Of a DNA stretch of 64,000 nucleotides, positions 27,510 to 36,153 are shown one piece after another. The stretch is from Geobacillus subterraneus. Its GTDB lineage: Bacteria > Bacillota > Bacilli > Bacillales > Anoxybacillaceae. Both the position numbers and the translations under genes were made by a program. The stretch is from assembly GCF_001618685.1 (NCBI RefSeq), contig NZ_CP014342.1, positions 1,426,001-1,490,000 on the forward strand, written 5' to 3'. Each line of letters opens with the position of its first letter. The stretch's first letter is position 1. The notes beneath the pieces are model-generated. The model was not told the origin of the DNA and did not search any database. It saw only the letters and a list, made by a program, of their open reading frames with translations.

Positions 27510-28553
27510 ATGTTCTCTACACTTCCCATCCCGATCATTCAAGCGCCGATGGCAGGCGGGGTGTCGACGCCTGAACTGGCCGCGGCGGTGTCGAACGCCG
27601 GAGGGCTTGGATTTTTGGCTGGCGGGTACAAGACAGCGGAAGCGATGAGGACAGAAATTCACAAGCTGCGAACATTCACCGACCGTCCGTTTGGGGTGAA
27701 TGTGTTTGTGCCGGGGGATAAAGTGGTCGATGGAGAGGCGCTTGGCCGCTATCGCGCCGTATTGGCGGCTGAGGCGGAACGGCTCGGCGCAACAGTCGGC
27801 GAGCCGAAATGGGAGGACGATGATTGGGAAGCGAAACTGGATGTGCTGCTTCAGGAGCAGGTGCCGGTCGCGAGCTTTACGTTTGGCTGCCCGGACAAAG
27901 CGGTGATCGCCGCCTTGCAAAAAGCTGGGTCGTTTGTGATCGTGACGGTGACATCGGTGGAAGAGGCCCACATTGCATCTGAAGCTGGCGCGGACGCCCT
28001 TTGTGTGCAAGGGGCGGAAGCGGGCGGGCATCGCGCGTCGTTTCGCAACGATCCAAAGCAGGATGAGGCAATCGCGTTGTTCCCGTTGTTGGCCGACGTG
28101 CGCGCTTCGGTTCGGCTCCCGCTTGTGGCGGCGGGCGGGATCATGGACGGGCGCGGCATCGCGGCGGCGCTCAAAGCGGGGGCGAGCGCGGTGCAGCTCG
28201 GGACGGCGTTTTTGCGCTGCCCGGAAAGCGGGGCGCATCCGCTCCATAAGCAAGCGCTTGCCGATCCGAGGTTTACCGAAACGGCTATGACACGGGCGTT
28301 TACCGGCCGGCCGGCGCGCGGGCTGGCGAACCGCTTTATGGCCGAATATCGCGACCTAGCACCGGCGGCGTATCCGCACGTGCACCATATGACGAAGCCG
28401 CTGCGCGCTGCCGCCGCTAAGGCGGGCGATCCGGAACGGATGTCGCTTTGGGCTGGAGAAGGATACCGGCTGGCGCGGGAACTTCCGGCGGTGGAGCTTG
28501 TCGAGGAACTGAAGCGGGAGCTGGAGGAGGCTTGGCAAGATCGTGCATTTTAG
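27510..28553 (+). CDS. Nitronate monooxygenase family flavoprotein
   Basis: A 347-residue FMN-dependent TIM-barrel protein that oxidises alkyl nitronates (formerly 2-nitropropane dioxygenase). Seen: PIIQAPMAGGVSTPELAAAVSNAGGLGFLAGGY at the start (in parts), the catalytic-histidine motif CVQGAEAGGHRASF (about residue 174), LVAAGGIMDGRGIAAALKAGASAVQLGTAF for phosphate binding (in parts), and TRAFTGRPARGLANRF. Typical length for the bacterial class I enzyme. It may detoxify nitro compounds such as propionate 3-nitronate. Monocistronic as far as can be seen. Confidence 0.92.
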   Translation: MFSTLPIPIIQAPMAGGVSTPELAAAVSNAGGLGFLAGGYKTAEAMRTEIHKLRTFTDRPFGVNVFVPGDKVVDGEALGRYRAVLAAEAERLGATVGEPKWEDDDWEAKLDVLLQEQVPVASFTFGCPDKAVIAALQKAGSFVIVTVTSVEEAHIASEAGADALCVQGAEAGGHRASFRNDPKQDEAIALFPLLADVRASVRLPLVAAGGIMDGRGIAAALKAGASAVQLGTAFLRCPESGAHPLHKQALADPRFTETAMTRAFTGRPARGLANRFMAEYRDLAPAAYPHVHHMTKPLRAAAAKAGDPERMSLWAGEGYRLARELPAVELVEELKRELEEAWQDRAF

Positions 28554-28660
28554 CTTGTGTTGCGTTGCCGCGAGCAGGTGAACCAGGAAGTCGTTTGTTC
28601 CAATACGGCACGGTGTCCATTATTCCTATAAAAAATGTTGAATAAGGGGGAGAGGAAACT

Positions 28661-29848
28661 ATGACCGTAGCCCGCATTGTGTTTCCGCCGCTCAGCCATG
28701 TCGGCTGGGGGGCGCTTAAGCATTTGGTTCCGGAAGTGAAGCGGTTGGGAGCGAAACATATTTTAGTCATCACGGATCCGGCATTGGCGAAAATCGGCCT
28801 GGTTGAGCAAGTGACGTCTCCGCTCCGGCAAGAAGGGTACAGTGTGCACGTATATACGGACGTTGTGCCCGAGCCGCCGCTTGCGACAGGGGAAAAGGCG
28901 GTGGCGTTTGCCCGCGATGGGGAGTTCGATCTTGTCATTGGCGTCGGCGGCGGCAGCGCGCTGGATTTGGCGAAATTGGCGGCCGTTTTGGCGGTGCATG
29001 ACGGTTCGGTCGCCGACTACCTAAACTTGACAGGAACGCGGGCGCTCGAGAAAAAAGGGCTGCCGAAAATTTTGATTCCGACGACATCAGGCACCGGATC
29101 GGAAGTGACGAACATCTCCGTCTTGTCCTTAGAAACGACAAAAGATGTCGTGACGCACGATTACTTGTTGGCCGATGTGGCCATCGTCGATCCGCAGCTG
29201 ACCGTTTCCGTTCCGCCGCGGGTGACGGCCGCAACCGGGATTGATGCGCTCACCCATGCGGTCGAAGCGTACGTGTCGGTCAACGCGAGCCCGACATCGG
29301 ATGGGTTGGCGATCGCGGCCATGCGCCTCATTTCCCGCTCATTGCGCAAAGCGGTGGAAAAGGGAATGGACAAACAGGCGCGCACGGATATGGCGAACGG
29401 CAGTTACCTGGCCGGTTTGGCGTTTTTCAACGCTGGGGTGGCCGGCGTGCATGCGCTCGCGTATCCGCTCGGCGGGCAGTTTCATATCGCCCATGGCGAA
29501 TCGAACGCCGTGCTTTTGCCGTATGTGATGGGTTACATCCGTCAAAGCTGCACGAAACGAATGGCTGATATCTTAAACGCACTCGGCGGCAACTCGAGCT
29601 TTTTGTCCGAAGTGGAAGCATCGTATCGGTGCGTTGAGGAACTGGAACGGCTTGTCGCCGATGTCGGCATTCCGAAGACATTAGGTGGATTTGGCATCCC
29701 GGAAAGCGCGCTAGAAAGCTTGACGAAAGATGCCGTCCAACAGAAACGGCTGCTCGCCCGCAGCCCGCTGCCGCTGTTGGAAGCCGACATCCGCGCGATT
29801 TACGAGGCTGCGTTTGCCGGGACGATCGTCGAGCCGGGCAAGGTGTAA
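28661..29848 (+). CDS. Iron-containing alcohol dehydrogenase
   Basis: A 395-residue group III ADH. Seen: GGGSALDLAKLAAV NAD-binding loop (about residue 95), IPTTSGTGSEVT, and the metal site with D in ATGIDALTHAVEAY. The histidines are in GVHALAYPLGGQFHIAHGESNA (in parts; about 262-275). NAD(P)-dependent oxidation or reduction of a short-chain alcohol/aldehyde is expected; the substrate is unknown. AGGGGGAGAGG precedes the ATG. The gene is followed by a terminator and seems monocistronic. Confidence 0.92.
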   Translation: MTVARIVFPPLSHVGWGALKHLVPEVKRLGAKHILVITDPALAKIGLVEQVTSPLRQEGYSVHVYTDVVPEPPLATGEKAVAFARDGEFDLVIGVGGGSALDLAKLAAVLAVHDGSVADYLNLTGTRALEKKGLPKILIPTTSGTGSEVTNISVLSLETTKDVVTHDYLLADVAIVDPQLTVSVPPRVTAATGIDALTHAVEAYVSVNASPTSDGLAIAAMRLISRSLRKAVEKGMDKQARTDMANGSYLAGLAFFNAGVAGVHALAYPLGGQFHIAHGESNAVLLPYVMGYIRQSCTKRMADILNALGGNSSFLSEVEASYRCVEELERLVADVGIPKTLGGFGIPESALESLTKDAVQQKRLLARSPLPLLEADIRAIYEAAFAGTIVEPGKV

Positions 29849-29857
29849 ACCGTTGGG

Positions 29858-29888
29858 AAACAGGCGCTGCAAACGGCGCCTGTTTGTT
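29858..29888 (+). terminator. Terminator after the alcohol dehydrogenase gene
   Basis: A 10-bp stem, AAACAGGCGC (29858-29867) with GCGCCTGTTT (29876-29885), has a short T-rich tail. Confidence 0.7.
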
Positions 29889-30019
29889 GGGATGATATAT
29901 GACTTCCACATGCCAGCCTTCGCGCTGCATGATCCGCCAAACCAACGTTCTCTCAGGCAGGAATCCACGCGGCGAAGCGCGAATCAATGGAAAGAAACGG
30001 TGAAGGGAGATGGCAGGCG

Positions 30020-30421
30020 ATGTTTACAACGGTGATTACGCCGCGCGTGTCGGAAACGGACGGCGTCGGCCATATTAATAACACCACCGTTCCAGTCTGG
30101 TTTGAAGCGGGACGGCATGAAATTTTCAAACTGTTTACGCCGGATTTGTCGTTTCGGCGCTGGCGGATGGTAATCATCCGCATGGAAGTCGACTATGTTA
30201 ACCAAATGTATTACGGACAGGATGTGACGGTGTACACCGGCATTGAACGCATCGGCAATACGAGCCTTACGATTTATGAAGAAATCCACCAAAATGGGGT
30301 GGTTTGCGCCAAAGGGCGGGCGGTGTATGTCAATTTCAATTTTGACACCGGGCGGCCTGAGCCGATTCCCGATGAGATTCGAGCGCAACTGCATGAACAT
30401 CTCTGGCAGCCGGGGGAATAG
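30020..30421 (+). CDS. Acyl-CoA thioesterase-like hotdog protein
   Basis: A 133-residue 4HBT/YbgC-type hotdog protein. The active-site helix is preceded by VSETDGVGHINNTTVPVWFEAGR (in parts), where the aspartate/asparagine of 4HBT thioesterases lie, and the central strand VDYVNQMYYGQDVTVYTGI is typical. The ATG at 30020 is preferred; 29987 would add a tail without homology. The acyl substrate is unknown. It lies between two terminators, so it is likely monocistronic. Confidence 0.85.
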   Translation: MFTTVITPRVSETDGVGHINNTTVPVWFEAGRHEIFKLFTPDLSFRRWRMVIIRMEVDYVNQMYYGQDVTVYTGIERIGNTSLTIYEEIHQNGVVCAKGRAVYVNFNFDTGRPEPIPDEIRAQLHEHLWQPGE

Positions 30422-30431
30422 CAACGATACG

Positions 30432-30548
30432 AAAGGAGGCAACTTGCAGGGGCAAGTTGATAGGTGGCTCACGATCCACCGGCGGTCTCCCTATGAGCCA
30501 TTTTCAGTGTGAAACGGTCTCCAGACGATGAGCTGGAGACTGTTTTTT
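30432..30548 (+). ncRNA. Candidate structured RNA with a short ORF, ending in a terminator
   Basis: Stems in order: CAACTTG (30440-30446) with CAAGTTG (30453-30459); GGTGG (30463-30467) with CCACC (30476-30480); then a terminator, CGGTCTCCAG (30515-30524) with CTGGAGACTG (30533-30542), and six T. AAAGGAGG (30432-30439) stands just before a TTG that opens a 22-codon frame (30444-30512) ending before the terminator. This could be a leader-type regulatory RNA, a small peptide gene, or merely the 3' UTR of the thioesterase gene. Confidence 0.4.
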
Positions 30549-30560
30549 GTGCAAATATCG

Positions 30561-30720
30561 TGTAATAAAAAGTGACATAAATTCACTTGAGCTATAGAAG
30601 GTAATCGCGTTACATCCGTATATTTCTCGGTTTTATCGCTCGATCATTCATTTTTAACGTTAAAAATATGTTATATTATTTGACAATCTAGGTGTATCTC
30701 TCGTTTTCATGTGATATCAT
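30561..30720 (+). promoter_or_regulatory. Nitrate/nitrite operon promoter with two TnrA boxes
   Basis: Two exact matches to TGTNA-N7-TNACA are seen: TGTAATAAAAAGTGACA (30561-30577) and TGTTATATTATTTGACA (30669-30685). A TATCAT -10 lies at 30715-30720 without a good -35. This puts the second box at about -50 from the start, the position at which TnrA activates in B. subtilis. The first box is partly inside the palindrome AAGTGA-N7-TCACTT (30570-30588). Induction under nitrogen limitation is inferred. Confidence 0.75.
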
Positions 30721-30754
30721 GGGCATAACAAATAAAGGCAAAGGGGGAGCGGCG

Positions 30755-30829
30755 ATGATTTCGCAAACGAGAGAAGTTGGAATATGGACGTTGCTGGTGA
30801 TGACGATTCGGTTATGGCTGCGCAGTTAG
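30755..30829 (+). CDS. 24-residue ORF in the leader of nirB
   Basis: AAGGGGGAG just upstream is a strong ribosome binding site, and the frame MISQTREVGIWTLLVMTIRL continues to residue 24 before TAG. The middle is hydrophobic enough for one short membrane helix with arginines near the end. It lies between the TnrA-type promoter and nirB, 45 bases before the nirB ATG, so it must be on the same transcript. It might be a leader peptide or a small membrane protein; no homologue is recalled. Confidence 0.4.
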   Translation: MISQTREVGIWTLLVMTIRLWLRS

Positions 30830-30874
30830 CAGCTGGTTAGCTTGACACATCAATGAAGACGGAGGGATGAGAAC

Positions 30875-33301
30875 ATGAAACGGAAATTAGTGATGGTCGG
30901 CAACGGCATGGCAGGGGTTCGCTGCATCGAGGAGATTTTAAAATTGGACCGCGAGGCGTTTGAAATGACCATCTTCGGCAGTGAGCCGCATCCGAACTAC
31001 AACCGGATTTTATTATCTACGGTGCTGCAAGGAAATACATCCATTGAGGAGATTACGCTCAACAGTTGGGAATGGTACGAGCAAAACGGCATTCGGCTGT
31101 TTGCCGGCGAAACGGTGACGGAAATTGACAGCGAGCAGCGGCTTGTCCATACCGACCGCGGGCGGACGGTCGAATATGATGAATTGATTTTGGCGACCGG
31201 CTCAAACCCGTTTATTTTGCCGATACCGGGGGCGGATTTGCCGGGGGTCACGGCGTTTCGCGATATTAAAGATTGCGAGCGGATGATCGAATATGCGAAA
31301 ACGTATAAAAAAGCGGCGGTCATCGGCGGCGGTTTGCTTGGGCTCGAAGCGGCGCGCGGGCTGCTCAACTTAGGGATGGAAGTCGATGTCATCCACATTT
31401 TCGATTATTTAATGGAGCGGCAGCTTGATCCGACCGCTTCGAAGCTGCTGCAACGGGAACTCGAGAAACAGGGAATGAACTTTTTGCTTTGCAAAGAGAC
31501 GGCTGAACTGTTCGGCAACGGCCGTGTCGAAGGGGTGCGGTTCAAAGACGGAACGGAAATCGCTGCTGACTTAGTCGTCATGGCGGTCGGCATCCGTCCA
31601 AACGTTGATTTAGCGCGGAAAAGCGGAATCGCGGTAAATCGGGGGATCGTCGTTAACGACTATTTAGAAACGAGCGTGCCGCACATTTACGCGGTTGGCG
31701 AGTGTGCCGAACATCGCGGCGTCGTCTATGGGTTGGTCGCTCCGCTTTATGAACAAGGGAAAGTGCTGGCGGAAGCGATTTGCGGCCGGAAAGGGCGGCC
31801 GTACGAAGGGTCTGTCGTCTCGACTCAGCTTAAAGTGTCGGGCGTCGACGTGTTCTCGGCCGGTGAGTTTATGGATGGCGAAGGAACGGAGTCGATCAAA
31901 CTGTACGATGAAGCGCGCGGCATTTATAAAAAAGTCGTCGTCCGCGAAGGGAACATCGTTGGTGCGGTGCTGTTTGGCGATACGAGCGAAGGAAGAAAAC
32001 TGTTCGATATGATTCACCGCGGCGATTCGCTCGAATCGCTCTCGCTTTCGTTATTTGCGCCGATTTCGACGGAAGGAAAAGGAAGCCTTGTGGCGGCGAT
32101 GGCCGACAATGATGTCGTTTGCGGCTGCAACGGGGTAACGAAAGGAGCGATTTGTCAGGCGATCGCCGAACACGGATTAAAAACGGTTGCTGAGGTGCGC
32201 GACTGCACGAACGCTTCCCGTTCGTGCGGAGGCTGCAAAGGGCTTGTCGCCGAGCTGCTCGAGTATATGCTTGGCGCAGAAGCAAGCCGGTATGCGACGA
32301 AAGAAACGGTATGCAGCTGCACGGACTTAAGCCGTGATGAAGTGATCAAAGCGATCAAAGAGAAACGGCTGACGACGGTGAAAGAAGTTATGTATGTGCT
32401 TGAATGGAAAAACGAGGAAGGTTGTTCGAAGTGCCGACCGGCGCTCAACTATTACTTGGGAATGCTCTATCCGGGCGAGTACAACGAAGAAGTGGAATCG
32501 CTGTTTGTCAACGAACGGTTGCACGCTAACATTCAAGCAGATGGCACGTACTCTGTCGTGCCGCGCATGTACGGCGGGGTCACGACCGTAGAGCAGCTGC
32601 GGAAAATCGCAGACGTCGCTGAAAAGTACAACGTGCCGATGATCAAGTTGACAGGCGGGCAGCGCATTGATTTGCTTGGGGTGAAAAAAGAAGATTTGCC
32701 GCGCGTTTGGGCCGAGCTCGGCATGCCGTCAGGCTATGCATACGCCAAGGCGCTGCGGACGGTGAAAACGTGCGTCGGTAAGCAGTTCTGTCGCTTCGGC
32801 ACACAAGACTCGACCGGGCTCGGCATTCGGATGGAGCAAACGTTTGAGCGGTTGAAAACGCCGCATAAAGTGAAAATGGCTGTTTCCGCCTGTCCGCGCA
32901 ACTGCGCAGAATCCGGCATTAAAGACGTCGGGATCGTCGGCGTTGAGGGCGGCTGGGAAATTTACGTCGGCGGCAACGGCGGCACCCATTTGCGCGCGGC
33001 GGATTTGCTTTGCACGGTCAAGACGGAAGAAGAAGTAATCGAGATGACCGGTGCTTTTTTGCAATATTACCGTGAGTCGGCGCACTATTTAGAGCGAACG
33101 TCAAAATGGGTTGAGCGTGTCGGGCTTGAGCATATCCGCGAGGTGCTGTTTGATGTTGAAATGCGCCGCGGGCTGCTCGAGCGGCTCCATCAGGCTCTGG
33201 CAGCGACGAAAGATCCGTGGCGGGAAATCGCCGAAAGCGAGGAGCTTCGACAAACGTTGTTCCGTGACATGGCGGAGAAAGAACCGGTTCCGGCGGAATA
33301 A
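30875..33301 (+). CDS. nirB: Nitrite reductase [NAD(P)H] large subunit
   Basis: 808 residues (NasD/NirB). It reduces nitrite to ammonium in the cytoplasm with FAD, iron-sulfur and siroheme cofactors. Domains in order: FAD/NAD(P) pyridine-nucleotide oxidoreductase (VMVGNGMAGVRC at 5-16; NAD loop AAVIGGGLLGLEAARG), two BFD-like [2Fe-2S] segments (VVCGCNGVTKG with SCGGCKG, then VCSCTDLSRDEV), and the sulfite/nitrite reductase domain. The siroheme-4Fe4S cysteines are in TCVGKQFCRFG (about 633 and 639) and SACPRNCAESG (about 673 and 677). Complete. It is the first large gene of the TnrA-controlled operon; NirD follows. Confidence 0.96.
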   Translation: MKRKLVMVGNGMAGVRCIEEILKLDREAFEMTIFGSEPHPNYNRILLSTVLQGNTSIEEITLNSWEWYEQNGIRLFAGETVTEIDSEQRLVHTDRGRTVEYDELILATGSNPFILPIPGADLPGVTAFRDIKDCERMIEYAKTYKKAAVIGGGLLGLEAARGLLNLGMEVDVIHIFDYLMERQLDPTASKLLQRELEKQGMNFLLCKETAELFGNGRVEGVRFKDGTEIAADLVVMAVGIRPNVDLARKSGIAVNRGIVVNDYLETSVPHIYAVGECAEHRGVVYGLVAPLYEQGKVLAEAICGRKGRPYEGSVVSTQLKVSGVDVFSAGEFMDGEGTESIKLYDEARGIYKKVVVREGNIVGAVLFGDTSEGRKLFDMIHRGDSLESLSLSLFAPISTEGKGSLVAAMADNDVVCGCNGVTKGAICQAIAEHGLKTVAEVRDCTNASRSCGGCKGLVAELLEYMLGAEASRYATKETVCSCTDLSRDEVIKAIKEKRLTTVKEVMYVLEWKNEEGCSKCRPALNYYLGMLYPGEYNEEVESLFVNERLHANIQADGTYSVVPRMYGGVTTVEQLRKIADVAEKYNVPMIKLTGGQRIDLLGVKKEDLPRVWAELGMPSGYAYAKALRTVKTCVGKQFCRFGTQDSTGLGIRMEQTFERLKTPHKVKMAVSACPRNCAESGIKDVGIVGVEGGWEIYVGGNGGTHLRAADLLCTVKTEEEVIEMTGAFLQYYRESAHYLERTSKWVERVGLEHIREVLFDVEMRRGLLERLHQALAATKDPWREIAESEELRQTLFRDMAEKEPVPAE

Positions 33302-33496
33302 AGAGGTCGGTTGATGGTTGTGGTTTGGTTGGATGTTAAACGGTAGGAAAAGGCGGGGCTAGACGGGAAAGTTTCGCCGCCAATATGTAAGCCGTGTGAG
33401 ATCATAAAGCCGACGCGGCGGTCGGCGGCGAAAAACGGTTGTCGGCCCTGTCCATTTTTGGTGGTGCATCAACGTTATTTTGGGGAGGAAGAAACG

Positions 33497-33802
33497 ATGG
33501 CAAAAGTAGAAATTGGACGGATCGATCAGCTGCCAAAACGGCTTGGAAAATGTGTGCGCATCGGAGCGCTTGAACTTGCTTTATTTCGTACGGGTGAAGA
33601 CCGGGTATATGCCGTTGAAAACCGCTGTCCGCATAAAGGGGGCGACTTGTCACAAGGCATCGTCAGCGGAGAGTTCGTGTTTTGTCCGCTTCACGATTGG
33701 AAAGTTTGCTTAAAAGACGGCCAAGTGCAGGCGCCGGATGAAGGATGTGTCAAAACGTACCGCGTCACCGTCGAGGATGGCCACTTGTATGTCGAGTTAT
33801 AG
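33497..33802 (+). CDS. nirD: Nitrite reductase small subunit, Rieske type
   Basis: A 101-residue Rieske-fold protein. Both ligand motifs of a [2Fe-2S] Rieske cluster are intact (CPHKGGDL and CPLHDWKV), unlike many NirD proteins that lost them. It is expected to pair with NirB. The ATG follows GGGGAGGAAG; upstream ORF extension to 33458 has no support. The gap of 195 bp after nirB is GC-rich and holds no gene. Confidence 0.93.
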   Translation: MAKVEIGRIDQLPKRLGKCVRIGALELALFRTGEDRVYAVENRCPHKGGDLSQGIVSGEFVFCPLHDWKVCLKDGQVQAPDEGCVKTYRVTVEDGHLYVEL

Positions 33803-33819
33803 GAAATGGGTGAGTGTTG

Positions 33820-35961
33820 ATGACGAATGAGTTGTTGCGCTATTTTCGGGCGAAGGAAAAAGAGCGAGCATCGGAAACGGCCGCGGCTACGCAGTGCCCG
33901 TTTTGCAGCGTCCAATGCACGCTTCAGCTTGTCGAAGAGCGGATTGTGGAACGGCGCCGCTACAAGGCGATTCCGACCGATAACCCAACATCGCACGGCC
34001 GTCTTTGCGTAAAAGGGATGCACGCCCATCAGCATGCTCTCCACCCGGAGCGGCTTCTGTTTCCACTTGCCAAGGTGAACGGCCGGTTTGTGCGGGTGAG
34101 CTGGGACGAGGCGCTTGCTATGATCGCAGAACGGATTGATTCCATTCAAAACGAAGACGGGGCGGATGCGTTTGCCGTCTACGGCGGCGGTTCGCTGACG
34201 AATGAAGAGGCATATTTGCTTGGGAAATTCGCCCGCGTGGCGCTCGGGACGCGGCATATTGACTACAACGGCCGCTTTTGTATGTCGGCGGCTGCCGCGG
34301 CGATGAACGATGCGTTTGGGCTTGATCGGGGCTTGACGAACCCGCTGTCCGACATCCCGCTTGCTGGTACGATCATTTTAGCGGGCACTAATGTCGCGGA
34401 ATGCCAGCCGACATTGATGCCATATTTTTACGAGGCGAAGAAAAACGGCGCCTTTATGATTGTCGTGGATCCGCGGCAAACGAGGACAGCGGAGATGGCG
34501 GATTTGCATTTGCGGCTGAAACCAGGAACCGATGCAGCGTTGGCCGACGGATTAGCAAAAGTGCTGCTTGAGGAAGGATATGTCGATGAAACGTTCGTGC
34601 GCGAACGGACAGCCGGGTTTGCCGAATGGAAACAGCATATCGCGGCAGTAGATATTGACGAGGTCGTCCGCGTGACCGATGTACCGGCCGAGAAAATTCG
34701 CCTAGCGGCAAGGAAGTACGGGGAGGCGGCCGAAGCGATCGTGCTCACCGCCCGTGGCCTTGAACAGCAAGCCGACGGGTATGTGGCTGTAAGAAGCTGG
34801 ATTAATGTCGTATTGGCCACAGGGAAAATCGGCCGCCCCGGTTCAGGATTTGGTTCCATCACCGGGCAAGGGAATGGGCAAGGTGGACGCGAGCATGGGC
34901 AAAAAGCCGACCAACTGCCCGGCTACCGGAGCATTGAACATCCAGAACATCGCCAACATATCGCGAGCGTATGGGGCGTTTCGCCGGATGAGCTGCCGCG
35001 AAAAGGGGTGTCGGCGTATGAAATGATAAAAAAAATCGCCACCGGAGAGATTACCGGGTTGTTTGTCATGGGGTCGAACCCGGTTGTCTCGAGTCCGAAC
35101 GCCGCATTTGTCGCCAAGGCGCTGCAAAAACTGAAGTTTCTTGTGGTCGCTGACTTGTTTTTGTCAGAAACGGCCGAGCTGGCCGATCTCGTTTTGCCTG
35201 TCTCGTCGTATTTGGAAGATGAAGGGACAGTGACGAACGTCGAAGGGCGAGTATGCTGGCGGCCGGCAGCGCGGAAACGGCCAGGGGAAGTAAAACACGA
35301 TTGGGAAATTTTATGCGCGATCGCTCACAAGCTTGGCAAAGGCCAGTACTTCTCCTTCGCCTCGGCTGAAGACATTTTTAACGAACTTCGGCTCGCCAGT
35401 CGCGGCGGCAAGGCGGATTATTACGGGGTGACGTATGAGCGGCTGCGTCGCGAACGTGTGTATTGGCCTTGCCCGGATCCTAGCCATCCCGGGACAGCGC
35501 GGCTGTTTGCCGAACGGTTTGCCCATCCGGACGGCAGGGCACGGTTTGCTGTTCTCCCGTCTGGAGCGGAAAAAGAGGAGACGGATGAATTATATCCGCT
35601 TTATTTAACGACCGGGCGAGTGCTCGCTCATTACTTGAGCGGAACGCAGACGCGGCGCAGCCCGGCGCTGGCGGCCCGGCAGCTGGAGGCAATCATGGAC
35701 ATCCATCCGAAGACGGCCAAACAATACCGGATCGGCCCGGGCATGCTTGTGCGCATTGAAACACGGCGCGGCACGGCGGTCGTCCGCAGCCGTTACAACG
35801 ACCAAATTCGCGAGGATACGATTTTTGTTCCGTTCCATTGGAGCGGTTTGCAGCAAATTAACAACGTAACGGCCGATGAACTTGACCCTTATTGCCGGAT
35901 GCCGGCGTTTAAGCGCTGTGCGGCCCGGGTGCGGCCGGTTGTTGATTTAGGGAGAAACTAG
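33820..35961 (+). CDS. nasC: Assimilatory nitrate reductase catalytic subunit
   Basis: 713 residues, molybdopterin oxidoreductase family, near the B. subtilis NasC length (710). N-terminal [4Fe-4S] cysteines: CPFCSVQC (about 26-33) and CVKGM (about 60). Then domains with RFVRVSWDEALAMIAERI, YNGRFCMSAAAAAMNDAFG and, in the region binding the molybdopterin guanine dinucleotide, GTNVAECQPTLMPYF. RPGSGFGSITGQGNGQGGRE is typical of NasA/NapA-type enzymes. The C-terminal dinucleotide-binding domain starts near LTTGRVLAHYLSGTQTRR. It reduces nitrate to nitrite. No separate NasB electron-transfer subunit is adjacent. GTG 33814 and TTG 33817 are alternative starts. Confidence 0.95.
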   Translation: MTNELLRYFRAKEKERASETAAATQCPFCSVQCTLQLVEERIVERRRYKAIPTDNPTSHGRLCVKGMHAHQHALHPERLLFPLAKVNGRFVRVSWDEALAMIAERIDSIQNEDGADAFAVYGGGSLTNEEAYLLGKFARVALGTRHIDYNGRFCMSAAAAAMNDAFGLDRGLTNPLSDIPLAGTIILAGTNVAECQPTLMPYFYEAKKNGAFMIVVDPRQTRTAEMADLHLRLKPGTDAALADGLAKVLLEEGYVDETFVRERTAGFAEWKQHIAAVDIDEVVRVTDVPAEKIRLAARKYGEAAEAIVLTARGLEQQADGYVAVRSWINVVLATGKIGRPGSGFGSITGQGNGQGGREHGQKADQLPGYRSIEHPEHRQHIASVWGVSPDELPRKGVSAYEMIKKIATGEITGLFVMGSNPVVSSPNAAFVAKALQKLKFLVVADLFLSETAELADLVLPVSSYLEDEGTVTNVEGRVCWRPAARKRPGEVKHDWEILCAIAHKLGKGQYFSFASAEDIFNELRLASRGGKADYYGVTYERLRRERVYWPCPDPSHPGTARLFAERFAHPDGRARFAVLPSGAEKEETDELYPLYLTTGRVLAHYLSGTQTRRSPALAARQLEAIMDIHPKTAKQYRIGPGMLVRIETRRGTAVVRSRYNDQIREDTIFVPFHWSGLQQINNVTADELDPYCRMPAFKRCAARVRPVVDLGRN

Positions 35962-36050
35962 ACAAATAACAGCAAGAAAGGAAGTGAGCAGCCATTTTGG
36001 GTTGGCGGGCAGAACAAAAGACAGAAGAACGTTGCGTAGGCGTTTGTCGC

Positions 36051-36081
36051 AAAAAAACTCTCCGACGCATACGGCGGAGAG
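36051..36081 (-). terminator. Terminator-like hairpin oriented to the minus strand
   Basis: CTCTCCG (36058-36064) pairs with CGGAGAG (36075-36081), and seven A lie at 36051-36057. Read on the minus strand this is a stem followed by a T run. No minus-strand gene is visible downstream in 36082-37500, so it might stop antisense transcription of nasA or nothing at all. Confidence 0.45.
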
Positions 36082-36153
36082 CAGGTGGAGAAATCGCTTT
36101 CAATACGAATTTTACCATAGTGGAACTCCTATGACAAGGAGGAACAAAAAAAG

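Noticed and set aside
29427-29987. 186-codon minus-strand frame at the end of the alcohol dehydrogenase gene
   Set aside because: Overlaps the coding strand and the terminator; no plausible protein.
30570-30588. Palindrome AAGTGA-N7-TCACTT as an FNR site
   Set aside because: FNR/CRP sites need a six-base spacer; here it is seven, and the left arm is part of a TnrA box.
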